From positions 1 through 39,416 of the forward strand of contig NZ_LFYT02000034.1 of assembly GCF_001270065.2 (NCBI RefSeq): a DNA stretch of 39,416 bases, given 5' to 3'. Every line of letters begins with the position of its first letter. Position 1 is the first letter of the stretch. This document shows positions 17,015 to 26,147 of the stretch, in pieces. Made by a program: the position numbers and the translations under genes. This DNA comes from Limnohabitans planktonicus II-D5. Its GTDB lineage: Bacteria; Pseudomonadota; Gammaproteobacteria; Burkholderiales; Burkholderiaceae_C. Under the pieces are notes generated by a model. The model ran no database searches and was not told the origin of the DNA. It saw only the letters and a program-made list of their open reading frames with translations.

Positions 17015-18250
17015 TCATTTGACAAACTGGTTCATTTCCATGATGGGCATGAGCACCGCCAGCACGATCAGCATGACCATGCCGCCCATGCCCACAATCA
17101 GCAAAGGCTCCAGGATGGTGGCCAGGGCCATGGCGCGGCGTTGCACTTCGGATGACAGCTGCGTGGCGGCCCGTTGCAGCATCACCGGGAGTTGGCCGGT
17201 CTGTTCCCCCAGGCGGGCAAACATGGACAGCAGGCCGGGGAAGCGGGCGTTTTGGGCCAGCGCGGTGCCCAGGGGAGCGCCTTCGCGCACCCTTACCAAT
17301 GCTTCAAGCGCGTCGGCGCGCAGGGCCTGGTTGGACAGCGTGTCGGCCGCCGCCTGCAAGGCCTTGAGAATGGGCACGCCAGCAGCGGTGAGCATGGCCA
17401 AGGTGGAGGCAAAACGGGCGCTGTTGTAGCCCCGGGCTAGGCGGCCAATCAGGGGCAAGCGCAGCCAAGCGGCGTCAAAGCGCAGGCGCAAGGCGGGGTG
17501 GCGAAGCGCCAAGCGGCAGCCTGTCACCGTCAGCACCAGCGACAACAGCATCAGCCAGCCCCAGTGGCGCACCACATCGCTGATGGCCAGCATGGCCACC
17601 GTGAGCAGCGGCAGTTGGCGCTTGGTACCTGCAAACACCCCGGCCACTTGCGGCACCACCGAGGTCACCAGAAAAATCACAATCGCCAGCGCCACCAGGC
17701 TGACGATGGCCGGGTACAGGGCAGCGCCCATCAGTTTGGCGCGCAGCTGCTGCTGGTCTTCCAGGTCGTTGGCCAGTTGGTTGAGCACATCGCCCAGGTG
17801 CCCGCTTTGCTCGCCTGCGGAAATGACGGCCAGGTCAATCGCCGGGAACTCATTGGGATGCAGGCCCAGCGCCCGGCCCAGGCTGCTGCCCGAGTTGACT
17901 TCGGCGCGGATGGCGGCCATCAGCAAGCCTTGTTTCTCGTCTTCGGCTTCATCGGCCAGGGCCGACAAGGCGCGTTCGACCGGCAGGCCGCTGCTCACCA
18001 GGCCGGCCAGCTGGCGCGTCCACACGGCCCGCTCGCTGCTGCTGAAGGCGCGCGAGCGGCCCACCGGGCGCTGCCACCAGGGCACATCAGGGCCGCTGGC
18101 GCTGCTGCCTGAGGCAATGGCCTCAACGCTCAAGGGCACCAAGGTCTGGGCGCGCAGTTGGCTGCGGGCTGATTTTTGGCTGTCGGCCTCGATCACGCCC
18201 TTGCGCATGGCGCCATCGGCTTGCAGGGCTTCAAAACGGTAGGCAGGCAT
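17015..18250 (-). CDS. gspF: Type II secretion inner-membrane platform protein GspF
   Basis: Polytopic platform protein of the T2SS, 411 aa. It begins MPAYRFEALQADG, the standard GspF opening. Two T2SSF domains follow (about 70-195 and 275-400), with conserved ERAVWTRQLAGLVSSGLPVERAL in the first and RFASTLAMLTAAGVPILKAL in the second. The C-terminus is a hydrophobic helix ending MPIMEMNQFVK. It is the last gene of the operon, 13 bp after the mipA-like gene. It couples the GspE ATPase to pseudopilus assembly. Downstream is hairpin array E. Confidence 0.96.
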   Translation of the reverse strand: MPAYRFEALQADGAMRKGVIEADSQKSARSQLRAQTLVPLSVEAIASGSSASGPDVPWWQRPVGRSRAFSSSERAVWTRQLAGLVSSGLPVERALSALADEAEDEKQGLLMAAIRAEVNSGSSLGRALGLHPNEFPAIDLAVISAGEQSGHLGDVLNQLANDLEDQQQLRAKLMGAALYPAIVSLVALAIVIFLVTSVVPQVAGVFAGTKRQLPLLTVAMLAISDVVRHWGWLMLLSLVLTVTGCRLALRHPALRLRFDAAWLRLPLIGRLARGYNSARFASTLAMLTAAGVPILKALQAAADTLSNQALRADALEALVRVREGAPLGTALAQNARFPGLLSMFARLGEQTGQLPVMLQRAATQLSSEVQRRAMALATILEPLLIVGMGGMVMLIVLAVLMPIMEMNQFVK

Positions 18251-18263
18251 GGGTCAGGGGTCT

Positions 18264-19076
18264 TCAGTGGCTGAAATAAATCACGCCCAGCTGGCCACCG
18301 ACAACGGCCGCTTGGCCGCTGGGCAGCACGGGGTTGATGAACTGGCTGGCGCTCAGTTGCGAATAAAACGCCCAGCGCGGCGTTAAGCGCTGGCGGTAAG
18401 TGATTTGCGCGCCCCAGCTGCCCAGGCCTGCATCCTGGCGCAGGGCCGAGCCGGGCGAGCGGGCTGCCGTGCTTTGCCAGTGTGCAGCAGTGCCCCAGGT
18501 GGTGTAGGCGCTCAGCAGCATGGCGCTGTCATGGTCCAGCGGCTGGATGTAGGTCACCGTGGGCGAGACGGTGGTGCCGTCGCCACGTCCGAGCACGTCT
18601 TGCGTCAGACTCAGGCCCGCCAGCCATTGGCGAGAAAACTTATAGTCCAGATTGGCCCGCAGGCGCAGGGTTTTGCGGCCGCTTTTGAAGGCATCAAAGT
18701 CGGCGTCCTGGTCCAGGTTGATCACGCTGGCCGACAGGCCGGTCTGCCATTTGCTGGTCTTGATCCAGTCATAGGTCAGGGCGCTGGTTTGCAGGGCTTG
18801 GCCAAAGCGGTACCAGTTCGCGCCCTCCACCGTGCCGACCCGCCAGCGCCCATAGCGCAGGCCCAGGGTGGGTCGCAGGCTCATTTGGCCAGGCTGGCGC
18901 AAGTTGCCCATGTCCACTTTGGCACCCAGGCTGTAGTCCCAACGGTTTGGCGGGGGTGTGGGCTCGGTCGGTTCTGTGGTTGCGGGCAAGGGCTCTGCCG
19001 CTGTTGTGGCCTGCGGTGTTTGCGCGATAGCCTCAAACCCAGCGCCCAGCAGCAGCACAAGCAGGACCAGATTCAT
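18264..19076 (-). CDS. MipA/OmpV-like outer-membrane beta-barrel protein
   Basis: Core protein of about 270 aa from ATG 19076. A hydrophobic N-terminus (MNLVLLVLLLGAGFEAIAQ) is a possible signal peptide though it lacks the usual positive charge. A Pro/Thr-rich linker follows, then a beta-barrel pattern with LRPTLGLRYGRWRVG and a C-terminal aromatic strand GGQLGVIYFSH. This looks like the MipA/OmpV family, whose members scaffold peptidoglycan enzymes or act as porins. The reading frame stays open upstream to ATG 19892, which overlaps the gspE stop (TGATG), through five 50-aa repeats each containing MNLVLLARLG. The functional start is therefore uncertain. Its place between gspE and gspF is unusual. 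Confidence 0.75.
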   Translation of the reverse strand: MNLVLLVLLLGAGFEAIAQTPQATTAAEPLPATTEPTEPTPPPNRWDYSLGAKVDMGNLRQPGQMSLRPTLGLRYGRWRVGTVEGANWYRFGQALQTSALTYDWIKTSKWQTGLSASVINLDQDADFDAFKSGRKTLRLRANLDYKFSRQWLAGLSLTQDVLGRGDGTTVSPTVTYIQPLDHDSAMLLSAYTTWGTAAHWQSTAARSPGSALRQDAGLGSWGAQITYRQRLTPRWAFYSQLSASQFINPVLPSGQAAVVGGQLGVIYFSH

Positions 19077-19793
19077 GTAGGAGCCAGCCCTGCTGGCGAT
19101 GGGGCGATGGGGCAGCGCAGCCCATCGCTTGCAGGGCAAGCTCCTACAAAATGCGGCCAGGGCTGCATATCGCTGTGCGAAAGCGCCAGGCACAGCACCC
19201 AGCCGCGCGAGCAGGACCAGATTCATGTAGGAGCCAGCCCTGCTGGCGATGGGGCGGTGGTGCTTCGCAGGCAATCGCTTGCAGGGCAAGCTCCTACAAA
19301 ATGCGGCCAGGGCCGCACATCGCTGTGCGAAAGCGCCAGGCACAGCGCCCTTCAGCACAAGCAGGACCAGGTTCATGTAGGAGCCAGCCCTGCTGGCGAT
19401 GGGGCGGTGGTGCTTCGCAGGCAATCGCTTGCAGGGCAAGCTCCTACAAAATGCGGCCAGGGCTGCATATCGCTGTGCGAAAGCGCCAGGCACAGCACCC
19501 AGCCGCGCGAGCAGGACCAGATTCATGTAGGAGCCAGCCCTGCTGGCGATGGGGCGATGGTGCAGCGCAGGCCATCGCTTGCAGGGCAAGCTCCTACAAA
19601 ATGCGGCCAGGGCTGCATATCGCTGTGCGAAAGCGCCAGGCACAGCACCCAGCCGCGCGAGCAGGACCAGATTCATGTAGGAGCCAGCCCTGCTGGCGAT
19701 GGGGCGGTGGTGCAGCGCAGGCCATCGCTTGCAGGGCAAGCTCCTACAAAATGCGGCCAGGGCTGCATATCGCTTGCAGGGCAAGCTCCTACA
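19077..19793. repeat. 150-bp tandem repeat containing a GTAGGAGC-type REP pair
   Basis: Units begin at 19077, 19227, 19377, 19527 and 19677, exactly 150 bp apart, with a partial sixth hairpin arm at 19774-19793. Each unit has a Pseudomonas-like REP pair: GTAGGAGCCAGCCCTGCTGG, and an inverted arm with stem GCTTGC/GCAAGC. Each unit also holds a copy of the start codon and signal-like segment of the mipA-like gene. The period is a multiple of three and no stop codon interrupts the minus-strand frame. The remaining 98 bp up to 19891 show nothing else. Confidence 0.95.
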
Positions 19794-19891
19794 AATACCT
19801 GTGCCCCAATGGACATCAGCGCGCTGCAGGCGTGCTGGGGCCAAGAACGCCAAGAGGGACGTTGGAGCCAGAAGTGCGGTCAAATCGCGCA

Positions 19892-21298
19892 TCAGTCCCG
19901 CGTCACGCGCAGCAGTTCTTCGGCGCTGGTGATGCCCGCATCCACCAGGCGCTGGCCGTCGCCCTTCATGAGCACCATGCCCTGGTTCAGGGCGGTGGAG
20001 CGCAAGTCGGCTTCGGCGGCGCGGTTGTGGATGTGTGCCTTGATGTCCTCACTGGCCACCAGCAGTTCAAAAATGCCGGTGCGCCCGGCGTAGCCGGTGT
20101 GGCCGCAGGCGTCGCAGCCCGCGCCGTGACAGGCGGTGCAGCGCTTGCGCACCAGGCGCTGGGCCAGCACACCCAAGAGCGAGGAGCTGAGCAAAAACGG
20201 CTCCACCCCCATGTCGATCAGGCGGTTGACGGCGCTGGTGGCGTCGTTGGTGTGCAGCGTGGCCAGCACCAAGTGGCCCGTGAGCGAGGCCTGGATGGCA
20301 ATTTGCGCGGTCTCAAAGTCGCGGATCTCACCGATCATGATCACGTCCGGGTCTTGACGCAGGATGGCGCGCAAGGCTTTGGCAAAGGTCAGGTCGATCT
20401 TGGCATTCACCTGCGTCTGGCCCACGCCGGGCAGCTCGTATTCGATGGGGTCTTCCACCGTCATGATGTTGTTGCGCGTGGCGTCCAGGCGCTGCAGCGC
20501 GGCATACAGGCTGGTGGTTTTGCCCGAGCCGGTCGGGCCGGTGACGAGCAAGATGCCATGCGGTTGGTGGATCAACTGGTCAATTTGCTGCAAGACGCGG
20601 CCTTGCATGCCCACCGCCTCCAGCGTCAGGCGCGCTTCGCTCTTGTCGAGCAGACGCAGCACGGCGCGTTCGCCATACGCGCTGGGCAAGGTGGACACGC
20701 GCACATCGACCGCGCGTGAGCCCAGGCGCAGGCTGATGCGGCCGTCTTGCGGCAGTCGTTTTTCGGCAATGTCGAGTTCGGCCATGATTTTCAGGCGCGA
20801 GATCAGTGCAGCGTGCAGCGCCCGGTTCGGTTGTACAACCTCGCGCAGCGTGCCGTCGATGCGGAAACGCACACTCGAATGGCGTTCATACGGCTCGATG
20901 TGGATGTCGCTGGCCCCGTCGCGTGCGGCCTGGGTCAGCAAGGCGTTGAGCATGCGGATGATGGGGGCGTCGTCGCTGGCCTCCAGCAAATCTTCCACAG
21001 CGGGCAGGTCTTGCATCATGCGTGAGAGGTCGGCTTCGGACTCGACTTCGCTGACGACTGCCGCCGCTGTCGAGCTGCTGTGGGCCTGGCCACCGGAATA
21101 GGCCTGGTGGACGAGGCGGCTCACCTCTGACAGCGTGCTGTGCTGCAGGTTCAGCGCGGTAGTGCCGAACTTGCGCGTGACTTCAGACAGTGCGGCCCGG
21201 TCGCTGCCAGGGCACAGCCAAAGGGTCAGGCCTTGGCCGTCGTCTTCGAGCAACAGGTGGTGCGTGCGCGCAAACGCGTAGGGCAGGGGGTAACGCAT
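19892..21298 (-). CDS. gspE: Type II secretion ATPase GspE
   Basis: Cytoplasmic hexameric ATPase that powers pseudopilus assembly, 468 aa. Walker A GPTGSGKT is at residues 254-261, the Asp box reads DPIEYELPGVGQTQVN, Walker B ILRQDPDVIMIGEIRD at 312-327, and the His box LVLATLHTNDA near 343-353. The zinc-binding loop is compact: Cys 387, 390, 395 and 398, with only four residues between the two CxxC pairs, shorter than in many GspE proteins. The N-terminal domain is also short. It follows gspD after 7 bp, and its stop overlaps an ATG of the long mipA-like frame. Confidence 0.96.
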   Translation of the reverse strand: MRYPLPYAFARTHHLLLEDDGQGLTLWLCPGSDRAALSEVTRKFGTTALNLQHSTLSEVSRLVHQAYSGGQAHSSSTAAAVVSEVESEADLSRMMQDLPAVEDLLEASDDAPIIRMLNALLTQAARDGASDIHIEPYERHSSVRFRIDGTLREVVQPNRALHAALISRLKIMAELDIAEKRLPQDGRISLRLGSRAVDVRVSTLPSAYGERAVLRLLDKSEARLTLEAVGMQGRVLQQIDQLIHQPHGILLVTGPTGSGKTTSLYAALQRLDATRNNIMTVEDPIEYELPGVGQTQVNAKIDLTFAKALRAILRQDPDVIMIGEIRDFETAQIAIQASLTGHLVLATLHTNDATSAVNRLIDMGVEPFLLSSSLLGVLAQRLVRKRCTACHGAGCDACGHTGYAGRTGIFELLVASEDIKAHIHNRAAEADLRSTALNQGMVLMKGDGQRLVDAGITSAEELLRVTRD

Positions 21299-21305
21299 AC
21301 CTGGC

Positions 21306-23441
21306 TCAGGGCTTGGCGGGAGTGGCGGGGGTGGCTGGCGCAGGCACAGGCAAGGCAGGCAAGGCGGGCAGCACGGCCGCGCCCGAGATGGGCAGGGTGC
21401 TGCTGGCGGCCGGTTGTACGCCTTGCTGGTTCAAGCGCATTTGCTCGTAACGGCCCATGGACAGGGCTTCGGTGGCCGCGCCGTCACGCACCACCACCGG
21501 GCGCAAGAAGACCATGAGGTTGGTTTTCTTGCGGCTGCGTGCTTCAGACTTGAACAGGTTGCCAAAAAAGGGCAGATCGCCCAGGCCCGGCACCTTTTCC
21601 TGGCTGGTGCTGGTGTCGTCTTGCAGCAAACCGCCCAGCACCACAATCGAGCCGTCTTCGACCAGCACGCTCGACTCGATGGAGCGCTTGTTGGTGATCA
21701 GGCCCGAGGTGGACGAGCTTTTGCTGTCGATGCTGCTCACCTCCTGGAAGATTTGCATCTTGACGGTGCCGTTTTCGCTGATTTGCGGCTTGACCCGCAG
21801 CGTCAGGCCCACGTCCTTGCGCTCGATGGTCTGGAACGGGTTGACCGCGCCAGTGTTGCTGTTGTTGGCGGTGTACTGGCCGGTCACAAAGGGCACGTTT
21901 TGGCCGATCACGATTTTGGCTTCTTCGTTGTCCAGGGTCAGCAAATTGGGCGTGGACAGCACATTGGCGTCGCCTTCACTTTGCAGAAAACGGGCCAACG
22001 CGCCCAGCGCCAACACCCCGTTGCGCTGCTGCCCCACGGCCACATTCAGCCCGGTGGACGCGGTGTATTTGCCCGTGGCCGCATTGGCCGCCAGCGTCAG
22101 CAAATTGGTGCCGCCCACTGAAAAGTTGGTGCCCAACAAACCCACCGCGCTGCCACTGGTGCCGGTGCCGCTCATCCACTGCACGCCAAACTCGGCGGCC
22201 TTGTCGGCGCTGACTTCGGCGATCAGGCTTTCCACAAACACCTGGGCGCGGCGCTGGTCGAGCATGTCGATGACGCTGCGCAACTGGCGGTATTGCGGCT
22301 CGGGCGCGGTGATGATGAGCGCGTTGGTGGCCGGGTCGGCCTGGATCTGGCCGCCAGTAGAGGGCTGGGCGCTGGCATTGCTGCCTGTCCCTGTGCCTGC
22401 AGCCCCGGGCATGCCCGAAGGGACAGAGCTGATGCCGCTGCCTGTCGTGCCGCTTGCCCCGCTGGCGCTGGTGCTGATGGCAGCGCGCAGCGTGGCAGCC
22501 AGTTTGGTGGCGTCGGCGTTCTTCAGATACACCACATGGATGTTGCCGCTGGCCGCGTTGGCACCACTGGCGTTGGGCTGGTCGAGTTGTTCGATCAGGC
22601 TGCGCGTGAGCGCCAGACGCGCGGGGTTGGCAGCCCGCACGATCAAGCTGTTGGTGCGCACTTCGGCCAGCACGGTGGTTTTGAAGCCGGTGTCGGTTTG
22701 GCCGGCGGTGGCGGGGGCACCCCCAGCCGCACCAGCTGCGGCACCCGAATCCAGCAGGCGCTGCACCAGCGTGGCCACATCCGGGGCGATGCCGTGTTTG
22801 AGCCGGATCACCTCAACCCCGGTGGCGTTGGACACATCGAGCGCGGCAATGATGCGGCCTAAGCGCTGCAGGTTGTCGCCGTAGTCGGTGATGACCAGGG
22901 CGTTGGTGCCTGGGTTCACGTTGATGGTGTTGTTGGGGCTGATCAGCGGGCGCAGCACCGGCACCAGGTTGTTGGCGTTTTCGTGGTTCAGACGAAAGAT
23001 TTGCGTCACGATCTGGCCGCTGCTGGCGGGCACGGCACCGGCCGACACGCTGGCGCTTTGCAGCTTGGCTTCGGCTTCGGGCAGCACGGTGTAAAGACCG
23101 GCCGACTCCACCACGGCAAAGCCCTGGGTGCGCAGCTGGCTGGCAAACAGGCGCAGCGCCTGCGCCGGGGGCACGGGCACGGTGCTCGACAGCGTCATGG
23201 TGCCCTTGACACGCGGGTCCACCACCACGTTGTGCCCCGACAAGGTGGCCAGGGTGCGGGCCACAGCGTCGATTTCGGCGTTTTGAAAGTTCAGCGTCAC
23301 CGGCTCTTTGGGGTTGATCGGCTTGGCGGTTTGCGCAGCGGCGGGCGTGCCCAGGCAAGCGATGCAAAGGGCCGTGGCCGTCAAAAGATGGGGCAAAGCA
23401 GGCAGGGTGTGCATTTTGTAAAAAGTTGGCATGTGGTGCAT
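21306..23441 (-). CDS. gspD: Type II secretion outer-membrane secretin GspD
   Basis: Forms the outer-membrane channel, about 711 aa. A signal peptide ends near GTPAAAQ. The N0 domain begins VTLNFQNAEIDAVARTLATL, and N1-N3 follow with characteristic NALVITD and NALIITAPEPQYRQL segments and a long Gly/Ser/Thr-rich insertion in N3. The C-terminal secretin domain has VPFVTGQYT, QTIERKDVGLTLRVKPQI and VPGLGDLPFFGNLFKSE. An Ala/Pro-rich tail of about 25 residues closes the protein. ATG 23441 is chosen just after the gspN stop; ATG 23432 and 23414 are alternatives. No separate pilotin gene is visible. Confidence 0.96.
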   Translation of the reverse strand: MHHMPTFYKMHTLPALPHLLTATALCIACLGTPAAAQTAKPINPKEPVTLNFQNAEIDAVARTLATLSGHNVVVDPRVKGTMTLSSTVPVPPAQALRLFASQLRTQGFAVVESAGLYTVLPEAEAKLQSASVSAGAVPASSGQIVTQIFRLNHENANNLVPVLRPLISPNNTINVNPGTNALVITDYGDNLQRLGRIIAALDVSNATGVEVIRLKHGIAPDVATLVQRLLDSGAAAGAAGGAPATAGQTDTGFKTTVLAEVRTNSLIVRAANPARLALTRSLIEQLDQPNASGANAASGNIHVVYLKNADATKLAATLRAAISTSASGASGTTGSGISSVPSGMPGAAGTGTGSNASAQPSTGGQIQADPATNALIITAPEPQYRQLRSVIDMLDQRRAQVFVESLIAEVSADKAAEFGVQWMSGTGTSGSAVGLLGTNFSVGGTNLLTLAANAATGKYTASTGLNVAVGQQRNGVLALGALARFLQSEGDANVLSTPNLLTLDNEEAKIVIGQNVPFVTGQYTANNSNTGAVNPFQTIERKDVGLTLRVKPQISENGTVKMQIFQEVSSIDSKSSSTSGLITNKRSIESSVLVEDGSIVVLGGLLQDDTSTSQEKVPGLGDLPFFGNLFKSEARSRKKTNLMVFLRPVVVRDGAATEALSMGRYEQMRLNQQGVQPAASSTLPISGAAVLPALPALPVPAPATPATPAKP

Positions 23442-23445
23442 GGGT

Positions 23446-24333
23446 TTATCCCAGTGAAAGCAGGCTGCGCGTGCCCTGACGGCGGCCGATGATGTTGAGC
23501 AAATTGGACAAGGCGGCCTCGCTGCCCTCTTGGGCACTGGCTTCGCCGGTAAAGCGCAGGCGCTGGCCCACCCATTGCCCCTGACCTTGCAGTTGCAAGG
23601 GGCCTTGCAGGGTGCTCAGCTGCAGGTCGGGCGTGGCCGAGCCTTCGGGCGTGCCCCGCAGCTGAATCCGGTAACTGCCCATGGGCTGCAAGGTGCTGAG
23701 TTTGGAAGACATGTTCAGGGCGTCGAGTTTGGCCAGGCCCTGCAGTTGCAAACGGCCAGCGGCCCAGTTCAGTTGCAGGGCTTCGGTGTGCAACTGCAGT
23801 TGTCCGGCCGCTTGCAAGGTGTTCCAGGGTGCGCCCAAGCCCGACAGCAAAGCGGCAGGCCAGGTGGAGGTGTGGTCGCTCAGTTGCAGCTGCAGCGTGG
23901 ACAGGCCTGCTTGAAGACGGGCATTGGCGGGCTGCTGCATGCAGCAGTCGGCTAGAAATTGCAGTTTCAACGACATCCAGCCGGGTGAAATTTGCCACTG
24001 CAAGCGCCCAGGCAGGGCTTGCGCGTCGCGGCTGCCCGCGCCGCCACTGAGCACCAGCTGGGCCGAGCCCTGCCAGACCGTGCCCCGCGCTTGGTGCAGC
24101 TGAATTTGCCCCAGGCTGGCTTGACCCACGCCCCAAGCCAGCCAGCGGGCAGGTGCCCACAAGAGCAGCGCCAGGCACAGACCCAGGCAGGCGCCCCAGA
24201 CGGCCGGGCGCCAGGGGCTGCGTGCTGGGGCAGCGGAGGGGGGCAGGCCTGTGCGCCGGGCCATGGGTTTCAAATCCAGGCGCTTCAAGTTCAGGCGGGA
24301 AGGGGTGGGGTGCATCACGGCAGGTCGCTTCAA
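23446..24333 (-). CDS. gspN: Type II secretion protein GspN
   Basis: Bitopic inner-membrane protein, 295 aa. A basic cytoplasmic N-terminus is followed by one helix at about residues 45-66. The periplasmic domain has the T2SSN-like pattern IQLHQARGTVWQGSAQLVL and repeated LQLQ strands. It overlaps gspM by four bases (ATGA) and ends 4 bp before gspD. The family is accessory; in the M-N-D order it occupies the place held in Xanthomonas by XpsN. Cys-Cys at 130-131 (ADCCMQQ) is unusual for a short periplasmic loop. Confidence 0.88.
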   Translation of the reverse strand: MKRPAVMHPTPSRLNLKRLDLKPMARRTGLPPSAAPARSPWRPAVWGACLGLCLALLLWAPARWLAWGVGQASLGQIQLHQARGTVWQGSAQLVLSGGAGSRDAQALPGRLQWQISPGWMSLKLQFLADCCMQQPANARLQAGLSTLQLQLSDHTSTWPAALLSGLGAPWNTLQAAGQLQLHTEALQLNWAAGRLQLQGLAKLDALNMSSKLSTLQPMGSYRIQLRGTPEGSATPDLQLSTLQGPLQLQGQGQWVGQRLRFTGEASAQEGSEAALSNLLNIIGRRQGTRSLLSLG

Positions 24334-24911
24334 GGCAGGCTCAAAACCAGGGTGCCGCTCCAGCGCACAGCGCTGCTGCTGGCGGCGGCATCGGGGGCCT
24401 TGACCGCTGGCGTTGCCGGGCCAGGCTTGGCCGCTGCGGGCACGCTGACTTGCCGCAGCTGGGCTTGCACGGGCAGGGCCTGAGCGTGTTCGCGGGCTTG
24501 TTGCAGCCAGGGGGCCAGGCCATCGGCGGGGGCCGCTTGCAGGCTCACGGTGGCGCGTTCACCTTGCAGGCTGAGCTTGGCATCAGCCCCCAGGCCGGAA
24601 AGGTTGCGTTCGAGCCACTGCACGGCGTCGGCGCGGGAGATGGCCGAAGGTTTTTTCAGGCTTTGGGCCTGCGCTTTCAGCTGGCGCATTTGGGCGCTTT
24701 GGCGGTCGAGTGCGGCTTGGCGGGCGGGCGCTTCGTGCCAGGTTTGCAAGGCCGGGGCCAGGGCGATGCGCCAGACAGCGGCCAGGGCCAAGACCACGGC
24801 AGCCAGGCTCAGCAGTTGGCGTTCGCGTGCGCTGCGTTGTGCCCAGGCGGCGATCAGTGACGCGCGCAGGGGGGCAGCCACGGCCTGAAGTTGTGGGGTC
24901 CAGCGGCTCAT
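24330..24911 (-). CDS. gspM: Type II secretion protein GspM
   Basis: Inner-membrane platform protein, 193 aa. The cytoplasmic N-terminus ends SARERQLL, one helix covers about residues 32-50 (SLAAVVLALAAVWRIALAP), and a coiled region and small periplasmic ferredoxin-like domain follow (AVQWLERNLSGLGADAKLSL onward). Overlaps of four bases with both gspL and gspN indicate coupled translation. It would stabilise GspL. Confidence 0.9.
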   Translation of the reverse strand: MSRWTPQLQAVAAPLRASLIAAWAQRSARERQLLSLAAVVLALAAVWRIALAPALQTWHEAPARQAALDRQSAQMRQLKAQAQSLKKPSAISRADAVQWLERNLSGLGADAKLSLQGERATVSLQAAPADGLAPWLQQAREHAQALPVQAQLRQVSVPAAAKPGPATPAVKAPDAAASSSAVRWSGTLVLSLP

Positions 24912-26140
24912 GGTTGTCCCCCTTGGGTGCTCATGACCCCGGCTGTGCCGTCGGTGCGCCAGGCATAGCCTTGGGCGTTCAGCGCTTTGGCCAGGGCTTG
25001 CTGCGCGCTGTCGTTCAGGGTCAGCTCGGGCAGGCGCAGCTGGCCGGGTTCAAACTGATACTGAGACGGGGCAGCGGTGCCTGCAGGCCAGCTTTGCCCC
25101 AGGGCGCTGAGCATGGTTTCCAGGTCGCTTGCGCTCAGTTGGCCTGAGCCTTGGCGCAGCCGGGCCACTTCGCGGGTCATTTGCAAAGGCGCATCCACCA
25201 CCACTTGGGTTTTGGGAAAGGTCTCGCGCAGCATCTGTGCCCAGCTGTTTTGCTGGGCCTGCCAGTCGGCGCGTGTTTTGAAGGCCCACACATTCAGGCC
25301 CAGCAACTGGCTGGCCAGCAAGACCCCCAGGCCCCAGCGGGCCGGTCGCCAGTCGCGGCTGTGCCACAGGTGGCTGGCGCTGCGTTGCCAGTTTTTCAGG
25401 CGCCGCGCACGGGCGTTGGCCTGAAACTCAAACTGCGCCAAATCCCAGCCTGTGCCCAAGGCCTGCAGCCAATGCTGCTTGGGGGCCACCATGGGCGCTT
25501 TCAGGCCCAGGCGCTCGGTCACCCAGGTCACCACGCCGGGCTCGGCGCTCAAGCTGGCGCTGCCGCGATCTTCGTCGCTCAGCACATCTTGGGCCGTCAG
25601 CACACTGGCCATGGGCAGGCCCCACACGCCGCGATCGGCCTGCTGCAGCCACAGCCAGCCTTCATCGGCCGGGCCAACGGCTGTGATGTGCAGCGCAGCG
25701 CCCACGGGCGCAAATTCGGGCACGATGCGGTGCACCGTGATGCCGGCGGACTCCAGGGCCTGCAGCTGTGCGCTCAACCAGGCTCTGTCACAGGCGGCCA
25801 CCCAGGGTTGTTCGGTGTTTTTCCATTGGGCTTGCAAGGCCAGGTGCAGCTGGGCCGGGTCGTCAAGCAGGGCGTCTTCGAGCAGACCTTGCAGTGCGGC
25901 TTGCAGGCGCGACGCCTGTTTGTGCAGCCCGGCGGGCAGCGTCACCCGGTGCCAAGACAAAGCCCCGGCGGGCACCAGGGCCACCACTTCGGTCTGCCGG
26001 TCGGCGCGGGGCAGCAAAGGGGTTTGCGCCCATTGCACGTTCAGTGAGGCTGGTGGGGAGTCGGTGTGCACCAGCGCATGCGCATACACCGTGGTGGTGC
26101 CAGGCATGCCAAAGGGCAGTTGAATGATCAGAGTTCGCAT
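24908..26140 (-). CDS. gspL: Type II secretion protein GspL
   Basis: Links the GspE ATPase to the platform, 410 aa. The cytoplasmic actin-like domain covers about residues 1-280 and includes VVALVPAGALSWHRVTLPAG near 50-70. A transmembrane helix follows at about 288-306 (WGLGVLLASQLLGLNVWAF), and then a periplasmic ferredoxin-like domain to the C-terminus. It lies 7 bp after gspK and overlaps gspM by four bases. Confidence 0.92.
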   Translation of the reverse strand: MRTLIIQLPFGMPGTTTVYAHALVHTDSPPASLNVQWAQTPLLPRADRQTEVVALVPAGALSWHRVTLPAGLHKQASRLQAALQGLLEDALLDDPAQLHLALQAQWKNTEQPWVAACDRAWLSAQLQALESAGITVHRIVPEFAPVGAALHITAVGPADEGWLWLQQADRGVWGLPMASVLTAQDVLSDEDRGSASLSAEPGVVTWVTERLGLKAPMVAPKQHWLQALGTGWDLAQFEFQANARARRLKNWQRSASHLWHSRDWRPARWGLGVLLASQLLGLNVWAFKTRADWQAQQNSWAQMLRETFPKTQVVVDAPLQMTREVARLRQGSGQLSASDLETMLSALGQSWPAGTAAPSQYQFEPGQLRLPELTLNDSAQQALAKALNAQGYAWRTDGTAGVMSTQGGQP

Positions 26141-26147
26141 GAGCTTT

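Noticed and set aside
21414..22884. Plus-strand frames opposite gspD
   Set aside because: Shadow frames of the secretin gene, low complexity and without start signals.
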